DNA from: Pseudomonas sp. ATCC PTA-122608
GTDB lineage: Bacteria > Pseudomonadota > Gammaproteobacteria > Pseudomonadales > Pseudomonadaceae
DNA: 64,000 nt
Direction of reading: 5' to 3'
NCBI RefSeq assembly: GCF_001952855.1
Contig: NZ_LPNO01000054.1
Span: 1 to 64,000 of the forward strand
Positions 33,400 to 40,670 of this stretch are shown here, piece after piece. Position 1 is the first letter of the stretch. The number at the start of each line of letters is the position of its first letter. A program made the translations under genes and the position numbers. The notes beneath the pieces were generated by a model. The model did not search any database. It saw only the letters and a program-made list of their open reading frames with translations, and was not told where the DNA came from.

Positions 33400-34589
33400 G
33401 CGATAGCCTGAGCCAGACTTTCCTGGCAATTACCCGCAATACCACCGACCTGGAATGGCTGCAGGGCGCACTCGCCCCCCTTGGCCAAGTGGTGAGTGCC
33501 GGTGGCGGCAGCCTCGACGAATTGCTCGCCCTGGTGGACGTGACCTTCGCCAACCTGGTGTTCGTTGGTCTCGACCGTGAGCACGTGGTGGCCCAGAGCG
33601 CACTCATCGAAGGCGCTCTGGAAGCCAAACCGATGCTCGCCATCGTCGCCCTCGGCGACGGCATGGACAACCAGTTGGTACTGAATGCGATGCGTGCCGG
33701 CGCGCGGGATTTCGTCGCCTACGGTTCGCGCTCCAGCGAAGTCGCCGGGCTGGTGCGTCGCCTGAGCAAACGCCTGCCTCCCGTGACATCCAATGCCCTC
33801 CTCGGCGGCCTGACCGTCCTCTATGGCACCCAGGGCAATGCCGACGGCGCACTGCTCGCCAGCCACCTGGCGCTGGTAGTGCAAAAGAGCGGGCAGCAAA
33901 CCCTGCTGCTGGACCTGGGCCTGCCCAGGGGCGACAGCCTGGCGCTGCTGGGGCTGGAAAGCTCATTCAATTTCGGTGACGCCCTGCGCCACCTCAGGCG
34001 CCTCGACACTACCCTGATCAACAGTGCCTTCACCGCCACCGAAGAAGGCTTGCGCATCCTGGCCTATACCGCCAGTGACGAGCCCATGGAACTGACCAGC
34101 GCCGCCGAGCTGTACATGCTGCTCAGTGCCTTGCGCCAACACTTCCATCACATCGTGGTGAACCTCACCGGCCAGCCGGATAGTGAAGCCCTGCGCACCT
34201 TTGTCAGCCATTGCGACAAGCTGCTGTGGTGCACCGACCAGAACGTACTCGACTGCCGTCGCAACCTCGCCGTACTGAATCAGTGGCGGGAAAAGGGCAT
34301 GAAGCTGGAGCATGCCAAGCTGCTGGTAGACCGCTACGTGAAAAGCTGCGCGCCGGACTCCGAAGCCCTGGGCAAGAGTTTCGGGCTGGAGGTGATCGCG
34401 GTGCTGCCGTTGAGCCCGGAGGTTCGCCTGAACGCGAAAAACCAGGGCCAGACCTTGTTCGCCTTGTCGCCCCGGGAGGGCCTTACCCAAGGCCTGAAAA
34501 GCCTTGGTGAACGCCTGGCAAAACGCTCCGAAGGCCTGGCCAAGCCCTCGAACCGCTGGCTTGACCGATTGCTGGGTACCGGCAAATGA
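33396..34589 (+). CDS. tadZ: Pilus assembly protein TadZ/CpaE
   Basis: 397-residue CpaE/TadZ family protein: an N-terminal atypical receiver-like domain (1-130) followed by a MinD/ParA-like ATPase domain from about residue 140. The expected deviant Walker A is replaced by YGTQGNADGALLASHL, with no Gly-Lys-Thr/Ser, while the following LLLDLGLPRGDSLALLGL strand-turn (Walker A' region) is recognisable. TadZ localises the pilus machine at the pole. Start ATGA overlaps rcpA; stop overlaps tadA. Confidence 0.88.
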   Translation: MSDSLSQTFLAITRNTTDLEWLQGALAPLGQVVSAGGGSLDELLALVDVTFANLVFVGLDREHVVAQSALIEGALEAKPMLAIVALGDGMDNQLVLNAMRAGARDFVAYGSRSSEVAGLVRRLSKRLPPVTSNALLGGLTVLYGTQGNADGALLASHLALVVQKSGQQTLLLDLGLPRGDSLALLGLESSFNFGDALRHLRRLDTTLINSAFTATEEGLRILAYTASDEPMELTSAAELYMLLSALRQHFHHIVVNLTGQPDSEALRTFVSHCDKLLWCTDQNVLDCRRNLAVLNQWREKGMKLEHAKLLVDRYVKSCAPDSEALGKSFGLEVIAVLPLSPEVRLNAKNQGQTLFALSPREGLTQGLKSLGERLAKRSEGLAKPSNRWLDRLLGTGK

Positions 34590-35857
34590 ACGGTGAAAAG
34601 TTGTTCGGCTCCCCCGCCCGCGGCAGCGCTGGCAACACGGACCACGATGGTCTCAAACTGGTGCTGCACCGCTACATCATCGATGCCATCGAAGAGTCGG
34701 GAAAAAATCTGTTGGAAGGCTCGCGCCAGGTCCTGGCGCAATTTGTCATCGACAAGGTGGCCGAATACATCAACCGCATGCACCTGGCGATCTCCCGTTA
34801 TGAAATGGAGCGCCTGGCGGAAGAAATCGTCGACGAACTCACCGGATTCGGCCCGCTGGAAGTGCTTCTGCGCGACCCGTCCGTGACCGAAATTCTGGTC
34901 AACGGCCCGCACCGGGTGTTTATCGAACGCGACGGCCTGCTGCACCAGAGCGACCTGCGTTTCATCGATGCGCATCACGTAGAGCGCGTCATGCAACGCA
35001 TCCTTGCGCCCCTGGGCCGACGCCTCGATGAGTCGTCGCCGATGGTCGATGCGCGTCTGCCCGACGGCAGCCGGGTCAACGCAATCATCCCGCCGATTGC
35101 CCTCGACGGTCCCTGCCTGTCGATCCGAAAATTTCGCAAGGACATGCTCAAGAGCAGCGACCTGGTAGCGATGCAAACCATCGACCAACACATTTTCGAG
35201 TTCTTCCAGGAAGCAGTGGGCAAGCGCTGCAATATCCTGATCAGCGGCGGCACGGGCACCGGTAAAACCACGCTGTTGAACATTCTCAGCCAATTGATCA
35301 ACCCCCAGGAGCGGCTGGTCACCATCGAAGACGTGGCCGAACTGCAACTGGGCCATCCCCACGTGGTACGCCTGGAAACACGCCCGCCGAATGCCGAGGG
35401 TCACGGTGAGGTAAAGGCTAGCGACCTGATCCGCAACGCGCTGCGGATGCGCCCGGACCGGATCATCCTCGGCGAGATCCGGGGTGTGGAAGTACTCGAC
35501 GTACTCACCGCGATGAACACCGGCCACGACGGTTCCATGAGTACCTTGCACGCGAACAATGCCCAGGACGCCCTGCTGCGCCTGGAAACCCTGGTGGGCT
35601 TGACCGGCCGGGTGGTCGCGGAAAAAACCCTGCGCCAAATGATCTGCGCGGCCCTCGATGTGGTGATTCAACTGACGCGCCTGCCAGACGGTCGGCGCTG
35701 CGTCAGTGAAGTGGTGGAGGTGGTGGGCGTACGTGAAGACGTGTATGTGACCAATACGCTGTTTCGCTATGACCGGCGCACCGGTTTCGGCTTCCTGCGC
35801 GAGGCGGTCAACCCTGCCGGCGACAAACTGCGCCGCGAGCCGGCATTGCCTTTATAG
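34586..35857 (+). CDS. tadA: Pilus secretion ATPase TadA/CpaF
   Basis: 423-residue type II/IV secretion ATPase. Walker A GGTGTGKTTLL at about 219-229, the Asp box ERLVTIEDVAELQL, Walker B RMRPDRIILGEIRG and the His box TGHDGSMSTLHAN are all present. It powers both assembly and retraction of the Flp pilus at the cytoplasmic face, working with TadB and TadC. The four-base overlap with tadZ supports coupled translation. Confidence 0.95.
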   Translation: MNGEKLFGSPARGSAGNTDHDGLKLVLHRYIIDAIEESGKNLLEGSRQVLAQFVIDKVAEYINRMHLAISRYEMERLAEEIVDELTGFGPLEVLLRDPSVTEILVNGPHRVFIERDGLLHQSDLRFIDAHHVERVMQRILAPLGRRLDESSPMVDARLPDGSRVNAIIPPIALDGPCLSIRKFRKDMLKSSDLVAMQTIDQHIFEFFQEAVGKRCNILISGGTGTGKTTLLNILSQLINPQERLVTIEDVAELQLGHPHVVRLETRPPNAEGHGEVKASDLIRNALRMRPDRIILGEIRGVEVLDVLTAMNTGHDGSMSTLHANNAQDALLRLETLVGLTGRVVAEKTLRQMICAALDVVIQLTRLPDGRRCVSEVVEVVGVREDVYVTNTLFRYDRRTGFGFLREAVNPAGDKLRREPALPL

Positions 35858-35867
35858 GGATGTGAGT

Positions 35868-36749
35868 ATGACCGGGCCTATTCTGATACTTATCTGCGTG
35901 ATCCTGATCGGCCTGTCGATCCGGCTATTTCAAAACGGCATACGCCGGGCCGAAACCGAGCGGGTATTGGACCGGCTTGCCGAGGGCCAGCCGCAACTCG
36001 TCGAAGCGACTAACCAGTGGAGCGGCCTGGAGCGCATGTTTCAACGCGCCGGTTTGGGCAAACCCACCGACAGCCTCGGCCTGTGGCTGACCGCCTGGGC
36101 CCTGAGCGCGCTGCTGGGGCTGATGGTCGCCAGTTGGATCGGCCTGCTGACGATGCTGGTATTGCCGCCGCTGGCGTTGCGCGTGTACATCGCCTGGCGC
36201 TACCAGCGTCGACTCAAGCGCATGATCGAGCAATTGCCGCAGTTGCTGGATCACACCGTGCGCAGTCTCAAGGCGGGCCGCACCCTGGCCGACGCAGTGC
36301 TCGGTGGTATCGAAGCCGCCGACGACCCGCTCAAAAGAGCCATGGGGCGTATCCAGCGCAACGTGCAGTTGGGCGTCAGCCTGCCGGAATCCGCCCACGA
36401 CTTCGCCGAGTTCTACGAGCAGGACGAGTTCCGTCTGTTCGCCCTTGGTTTGAAGGTTAACCACCGTTATGGCGGCAATGCCAGCGAACTCCTGGAGAAC
36501 CTGATCAAGATGATTCGCGAGCGCGAGCAAGCCGCCCGGCAACTGCGGGCCATGACCGGCGAAACCCGCGTCACCGCCTTTGTGCTGGCGGGCCTGCCGA
36601 TCGCGATGGTGGGGTATTTCATGGTGATCAACCCGGGCTACCTGATGACCATGTGGAATGACACCACCGGACGCATCCTGCTGTTTGTCGCACTGGGCAT
36701 GCAGGTACTCGGTTGCGTGGCCCTATGGCGCATGCTACGGAGCGTATGA
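35868..36749 (+). CDS. tadB: Pilus inner-membrane platform protein TadB
   Basis: 293-residue GspF-like platform protein: an N-terminal membrane helix, a hydrophobic pair at about residues 75-110, the cytoplasmic T2SSF domain (QLPQLLDHTVRSLKAGRTLA, then ESAHDFAEFYEQDEFRLFA), and C-terminal helices at about 235-290. The start at 35868 (MTGPILIL) has AGGGA 7-8 nt upstream; it lies 10 bp after tadA. Forms the platform with TadC. Confidence 0.92.
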   Translation: MTGPILILICVILIGLSIRLFQNGIRRAETERVLDRLAEGQPQLVEATNQWSGLERMFQRAGLGKPTDSLGLWLTAWALSALLGLMVASWIGLLTMLVLPPLALRVYIAWRYQRRLKRMIEQLPQLLDHTVRSLKAGRTLADAVLGGIEAADDPLKRAMGRIQRNVQLGVSLPESAHDFAEFYEQDEFRLFALGLKVNHRYGGNASELLENLIKMIREREQAARQLRAMTGETRVTAFVLAGLPIAMVGYFMVINPGYLMTMWNDTTGRILLFVALGMQVLGCVALWRMLRSV

Positions 36750-36750
36750 G

Positions 36751-37644
36751 ATGGGGACTTCACTGCTGATCAGCGCCGTAATGTTCTTGGCCGCCTTGGC
36801 GTTGGTATTGCTCAACCTGATGAAACAGCGGCGCGGCCAGCGTCTGATTGCCCAGCGCTTGCAGGGCCAGATGGGCCGCGAAAACCGGCTTGGCACTATG
36901 ATGCGCCAACTGGGTAACAGCCAGCTCGCCCAGCGCTCGGTGAGCCTGGACAACGAAACGCAAATTCTGCTCAACCGCATGGGCTGGAGAAAGTCCAGCC
37001 AGCGCTCGATGTTTGCCGCCTGCCAGATTGGCGTGCCCGTAGTGATGCTGGGACTTTGCATCCTGCTTCAGGAATTGTTGTTTCCCAAGGTCGCCTCCCC
37101 CTGGCTCGCCCCCCTGATGTCCCTCGGCATCGGCTATCTGCTGCCCAAGCGTTTTCTCGCGGCCATCGCCAAATCCCGCCAGGAGCGTATCTCCCGCGAG
37201 GTTTCTACCTTCATTCCACTGCTGCGCATCCTGTTCGAATCGGGCATGGCCGTCGAACAGGCGCTGCGGGTCCTGAGCGTTGAAGCGCAGCGCCTGCTGC
37301 CGGCGCTGACCCATGAGCTGCGCCTGATCCTGACGCGCGTCGACTCCGGCCTGGAACTGAGCGAGGAGCTGGGCAAGACCGCCAAGCTGTTGGCCGTGGA
37401 TGAATTTACCGACACCTGCGTCATCCTCCAGCAGTTGGTGCAACAGGGCGGCGGCGCGATGAAGTCGTTGCTGGCGCTCAAACAACTGCTGGATGACCGA
37501 CGCCTGACTCGCCTGCAGGAATTCATTTCAAAGATGTCGGCAAAGATGTCAGTCGTGATGATGGTGTTCTTGTTTCCCGCCTTGCTGATCGTGCTCGGGG
37601 GGCCGGCGTTCATTGGTATCACCCGCGCCCTGACTAACTTATGA
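36751..37644 (+). CDS. tadC: Pilus inner-membrane platform protein TadC
   Basis: 297-residue T2SSF-domain protein paralogous to TadB: an N-terminal helix, helices at about 88-130, the cytoplasmic domain with VSTFIPLLRILFESGMAVEQ and QQGGGAMKSLLALKQLLDDRR, and a final helix VVMMVFLFPALLIVLGGPAF. Starts 1 bp after the tadB stop with ACGGAG 9 nt upstream. Confidence 0.92.
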   Translation: MGTSLLISAVMFLAALALVLLNLMKQRRGQRLIAQRLQGQMGRENRLGTMMRQLGNSQLAQRSVSLDNETQILLNRMGWRKSSQRSMFAACQIGVPVVMLGLCILLQELLFPKVASPWLAPLMSLGIGYLLPKRFLAAIAKSRQERISREVSTFIPLLRILFESGMAVEQALRVLSVEAQRLLPALTHELRLILTRVDSGLELSEELGKTAKLLAVDEFTDTCVILQQLVQQGGGAMKSLLALKQLLDDRRLTRLQEFISKMSAKMSVVMMVFLFPALLIVLGGPAFIGITRALTNL

Positions 37645-37654
37645 GGAGCGCCCG

Positions 37655-38377
37655 ATGAAAGCGTTGATAGCCGGTTTGAGCCTGTTGTTGCTCGGCGGGT
37701 GCGCCAGCAATGGCCAGGCCCCCTGGAGCGCCCTGATGTCCAATGCCAGTTGTCCAAAACCCGGCGCCGACCAGGAGCTGTCGCTGAACCTGGCCGATGA
37801 GATGGCCAACGACGGCAAGCTGCACGCCAGCCTGGCCAACCTGCAAAACCTGCCCGACAACCTGCCCCAGGTACGCCTGCGCAAAGCCAAGGCTTATCGT
37901 TTGCTCGGGCGCAGTGAGGCCGAGCCGTTGTACCGAAGCCTGCTGGGCACCTGCATGGCGGCCGAAGGCGAGCACGGCCTGGGGCAATTGGCCTCGGCTA
38001 AGGGCGACAACGGGCAAGCCATGGCGCACTTGCAGCGTGCCGCACGACTGGCGCCCACCGACGAGAAAATCCGCAATGACCTGGGCGTGGTGTACCTCAA
38101 CCAACTGCGTATCGAAGACGCACGTTTTGAGTTCATGACCGCCATGGAACTCAAGCAGACTGACCAACTTGCAGCCATCAACCTGGTGACCTTGCTGATC
38201 TACCAAGACAACTGGAAACAAGCGGCGCAACTGGTGAGTCAACTGGGCCTGAGCCCTGAACAGGTGACCGAAGCCCAGGCCCGTGCAGAGAAACTCAAGG
38301 GTTCAAGCGCGCCTGTGGCCAAGGCCAACGACCAGATAGCAACGGTGAGTGACTTACCGTCACCCAGCCCCAAATAA
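37655..38377 (+). CDS. tadD: Pilotin-like TPR lipoprotein TadD
   Basis: 240-residue lipoprotein with lipobox LLGGC (Cys16). TPR-like helical repeats at about 60-200 include ANLQNLPDNLPQVRLRKAKA, HLQRAARLAPTDEKIRNDLG and MELKQTDQLAAINLVTLLI. TadD proteins act in secretin assembly. AGGAGCGCCCG precedes the ATG and it follows tadC by 10 bp. Confidence 0.9.
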   Translation: MKALIAGLSLLLLGGCASNGQAPWSALMSNASCPKPGADQELSLNLADEMANDGKLHASLANLQNLPDNLPQVRLRKAKAYRLLGRSEAEPLYRSLLGTCMAAEGEHGLGQLASAKGDNGQAMAHLQRAARLAPTDEKIRNDLGVVYLNQLRIEDARFEFMTAMELKQTDQLAAINLVTLLIYQDNWKQAAQLVSQLGLSPEQVTEAQARAEKLKGSSAPVAKANDQIATVSDLPSPSPK

Positions 38378-38392
38378 TCCGAGGATTTCACA

Positions 38393-38662
38393 ATGAAAGC
38401 TCATTACCTCGCCAGCCTTGCCTTGCTGACACTCCCCCTCACCGTAGTGGCCGTCGAGCCGGGCCCGTCTTCACCGCAGCAGAAACAAACCGAAACCTGG
38501 CTGACGTTGCAGTCGAGCGGACAAGTGGCGTCACCGGCACAGCAGAAGGCCAGCGCCGCCGAACGCGACTTGGCCACCCAGCGCTGGCTGGACAGCTTCA
38601 AGCATCCGATCCCGGAGTATTTTGATCAGAAGGTCGGTGGGCAAACCCAGGGCAGCAATTAA
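38393..38662 (+). CDS. DUF3613 periplasmic protein of the Tad operon
   Basis: 89-residue exported protein with a short signal peptide (cleavage near VVA-VE, residue 21). The mature part has the DUF3613 pattern: TETWLTLQSSGQVASP, then AAERDLATQRWLDSFKHPIPEYF. It is the last gene of the rcpC-tadD transcript, 15 bp after tadD; P. aeruginosa has a comparable small gene (PA4298) at this place. Function unknown, presumed accessory to pilus biogenesis. Confidence 0.8.
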   Translation: MKAHYLASLALLTLPLTVVAVEPGPSSPQQKQTETWLTLQSSGQVASPAQQKASAAERDLATQRWLDSFKHPIPEYFDQKVGGQTQGSN

Positions 38663-38668
38663 AAAACC

Positions 38669-38768
38669 CTGTAGGAACGAGCTTGCTCGCCAAAAAAACT
38701 GCGCCGCTGGGTGTCAGGCACCCAGCGTTATCGTTATCGCCCCTTCGCGAGCAAGCTCGCCCCAACTG
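38669..38768. repeat. Degenerate REPIN, GTAGGAGCGAGC type
   Basis: A decayed inverted pair: the left arm reads CTGTAGGAACGAGCTTGCTC, the right arm ends GCAAGCTCGCCCCAACTG. Substitutions in both arms set it apart from the other, near-perfect copies. Lies between the convergent DUF3613 and pprB genes. Confidence 0.8.
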
Positions 38769-38776
38769 GGCAGATA

Positions 38777-39559
38777 TCAATGCGCCGTTACCCGCTGGCG
38801 CATCGCCGAATTGTTGGGCGACAGCGCGAGGGCCAACTGGGTGCGGTTATGCATGTGCGTCAGGCGCAATACCTGGGACACATACAGCTTCACGGTGTTT
38901 TCAGTGATACCCAGCTCGCAGGCGATTTGATAGTTAGTCTGGCCCTTGCCTACCAGCCGAGCGACGTCCAACTGCCGGGGCGACAGCTGGTTGAAGATCG
39001 CCGGGATTTCCACCGGCCCGGATTCCTCGCCGGACAGTTCTTCGCCTTCTGGCTCACGCGGGGTGCGACGCGCCTTATCGAGGTCGTGGTAAAGGTCGTC
39101 GATAGACTCGGAAAGGTATTGCAGCTTCTGGTTCAGGTTCCCCAGGTGCAGGTCCTTGCGCCGATCTTCCAGCGCCGCTTCCTGACGCTCCAGGCCCTCA
39201 AGCAGTTCCTCAAGGTTGATCGGCTTTTGATAGTAATCGGCAATCCCGGCGCGTAGGGCCTTGATCACATCCTGCTTGTCGGCACGCCCGGTCAACATGA
39301 TTGCCTCGAAGGCGCGCTTTTTGCCGGCTACCCGTTGCAGGGCCTGCACCAACTCGATGCCATCCATCTCCGGCATGTGCAGGTCGCACAACACCAGGCC
39401 GATGTCGGCGTCTTCGGTAAAACGTTGCAAAGCCTCCTGGCTCGACTCACAAGGGACACAGCGATAACCACTGCTTTCGAGAAATTCGCAGAGCTCTTCC
39501 ACGATCAGGGGCTGATCGTCGACCACGAGCACTTTTATCGCAGACTTCACTTTGTTCAC
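38777..39559 (-). CDS. pprB: Two-component response regulator PprB
   Basis: 260-residue regulator: a receiver domain (1-120) with phosphoacceptor Asp59 (LVLCDLHMPEMDG), Thr90 and Lys112, an acidic/coiled-coil linker (about 125-190), and a LuxR/NarL-type HTH at about 192-250 (LSPRQLDVARLVGKGQTNYQIA, then ITENTVKLYVSQVL). In P. aeruginosa PprB activates flp-tad and other adhesion genes. Its place inside this Tad locus with a pprA-type kinase supports the same role here. Confidence 0.9.
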   Translation of the reverse strand: MNKVKSAIKVLVVDDQPLIVEELCEFLESSGYRCVPCESSQEALQRFTEDADIGLVLCDLHMPEMDGIELVQALQRVAGKKRAFEAIMLTGRADKQDVIKALRAGIADYYQKPINLEELLEGLERQEAALEDRRKDLHLGNLNQKLQYLSESIDDLYHDLDKARRTPREPEGEELSGEESGPVEIPAIFNQLSPRQLDVARLVGKGQTNYQIACELGITENTVKLYVSQVLRLTHMHNRTQLALALSPNNSAMRQRVTAH

Positions 39560-39683
39560 ACGCTACTCCATGCCTGGCAGCCAAAAGATTGACCCATCCC
39601 TTACGACAAATATTCCTATACAACTACTTCATAAACGTAGACCTACTTTCCGACTATTTCCATAGCAATAGAGCGGCTTGCGA

Positions 39684-40157
39684 CTAATGGATCCAAAACC
39701 AGAACAGGCCAAAACCCACCAATAGAAACGGCGCAAATGGCAGTTTAGTTGACGGTCCCGGAGCGAGATAGCCGAGGGCGTTTCTAAGCCCTTGACTCAT
39801 AAGCGGCCATAGCCTGGGCGCCACCAGCAACCACAGCACATTGGCCACCGTGGCACCGATGAACGACCACAGCAGGTAGTTCATATCCGACCCCAGGCCC
39901 AGGGCGGCCAGGAGCTTCACATCCCCTGCACCCAGGCGGCCGAGGGCGTAACCCGGCAGGGTCAACAGCAGCGCCAGAAAAAACGCCCCCAGCCCATAGC
40001 TGCCTGGCGCCCCCAGCCAAGTGGTGCCGGTCCAAAGCAAATAGATCAGCGCCAGCAGCGCCGCCCCCAACGTCAGCCGATTGGCGATTTGACGCCGTCG
40101 AATATCCTGCACCGCACACAGCACCAACCAGAGCATCACCACCAGGCCTTGGATCAC
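39684..40157 (-). CDS. fppA: Prepilin peptidase FppA (TadV/CpaA, A24 family)
   Basis: 157-residue polytopic aspartic protease. The catalytic aspartates are Asp18 (LCAVQDIRRRQIANRL) and Asp79 in GAGDVKLLAALG. It cleaves the leader of Flp and of the TadE/TadG-like pseudopilins at the inner membrane. It appears to begin with GTG at 40157; an upstream ATG is out of frame. It is divergent from the TadE-like gene and reads towards pprB. Confidence 0.9.
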   Translation of the reverse strand: MIQGLVVMLWLVLCAVQDIRRRQIANRLTLGAALLALIYLLWTGTTWLGAPGSYGLGAFFLALLLTLPGYALGRLGAGDVKLLAALGLGSDMNYLLWSFIGATVANVLWLLVAPRLWPLMSQGLRNALGYLAPGPSTKLPFAPFLLVGFGLFWFWIH

Positions 40158-40226
40158 GTAAAAAACATCCCTTTTCGTCGATTGATTCTATGCTGATATC
40201 AAGTAGTAGCCGTCAGGGTAGTCGCG

Positions 40227-40670
40227 GTGATGAGAACAAGCCTCCCTAGAAAGCAGAAAGGTGCCGTGGCGATCGAGTTCGCCGCGGTCTTCGTGATTTT
40301 TTTCGCCGTGTTCTACGGGATGATCAGCTATAGCCTGCCGTTGCTGTTGTTGCAGTCGTTCAATCAAGCCACCGCCGAAGCCGTGCGCCTGAGTGTGGGC
40401 CTGGACCCCACTATGGCGGGCTACCAGAACGCGGTCATCACCACTGCCAAAAACACAGTGGTTACGCGCCTGCGATGGATCCCGAACACCTTCGGGTTCA
40501 CCGCGGCGCAAGTCTCAGCGACCTTCGACGGCAATAGCGTTCTGACCGTACAGGTCAACTACCCCTCGGCCAATCTTCAAGCGGTGATGCCCTTTATCGT
40601 GCTGCCAGGACTGGGCACGGTGCCGCGCTTGCCGACCCTGCTGCAAGCCCAGTCGAGCCTGCAATTTTGA
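40227..40670 (+). CDS. TadE/TadF-like minor pseudopilin
   Basis: 147-residue protein with the TadE motif: a short basic leader (RKQKG), then AVAIEFAAVFVIFFAVFYG as an N-terminal hydrophobic helix with Glu at +5 of the putative mature chain. The remainder, about residues 55-147, is a periplasmic domain. Likely cleaved by FppA and incorporated as a minor pilus component. Begins GTG at 40227 (8 nt after AGGG) or ATG at 40230. Its TGA overlaps the TTG start of pprA. Confidence 0.82.
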   Translation: MMRTSLPRKQKGAVAIEFAAVFVIFFAVFYGMISYSLPLLLLQSFNQATAEAVRLSVGLDPTMAGYQNAVITTAKNTVVTRLRWIPNTFGFTAAQVSATFDGNSVLTVQVNYPSANLQAVMPFIVLPGLGTVPRLPTLLQAQSSLQF

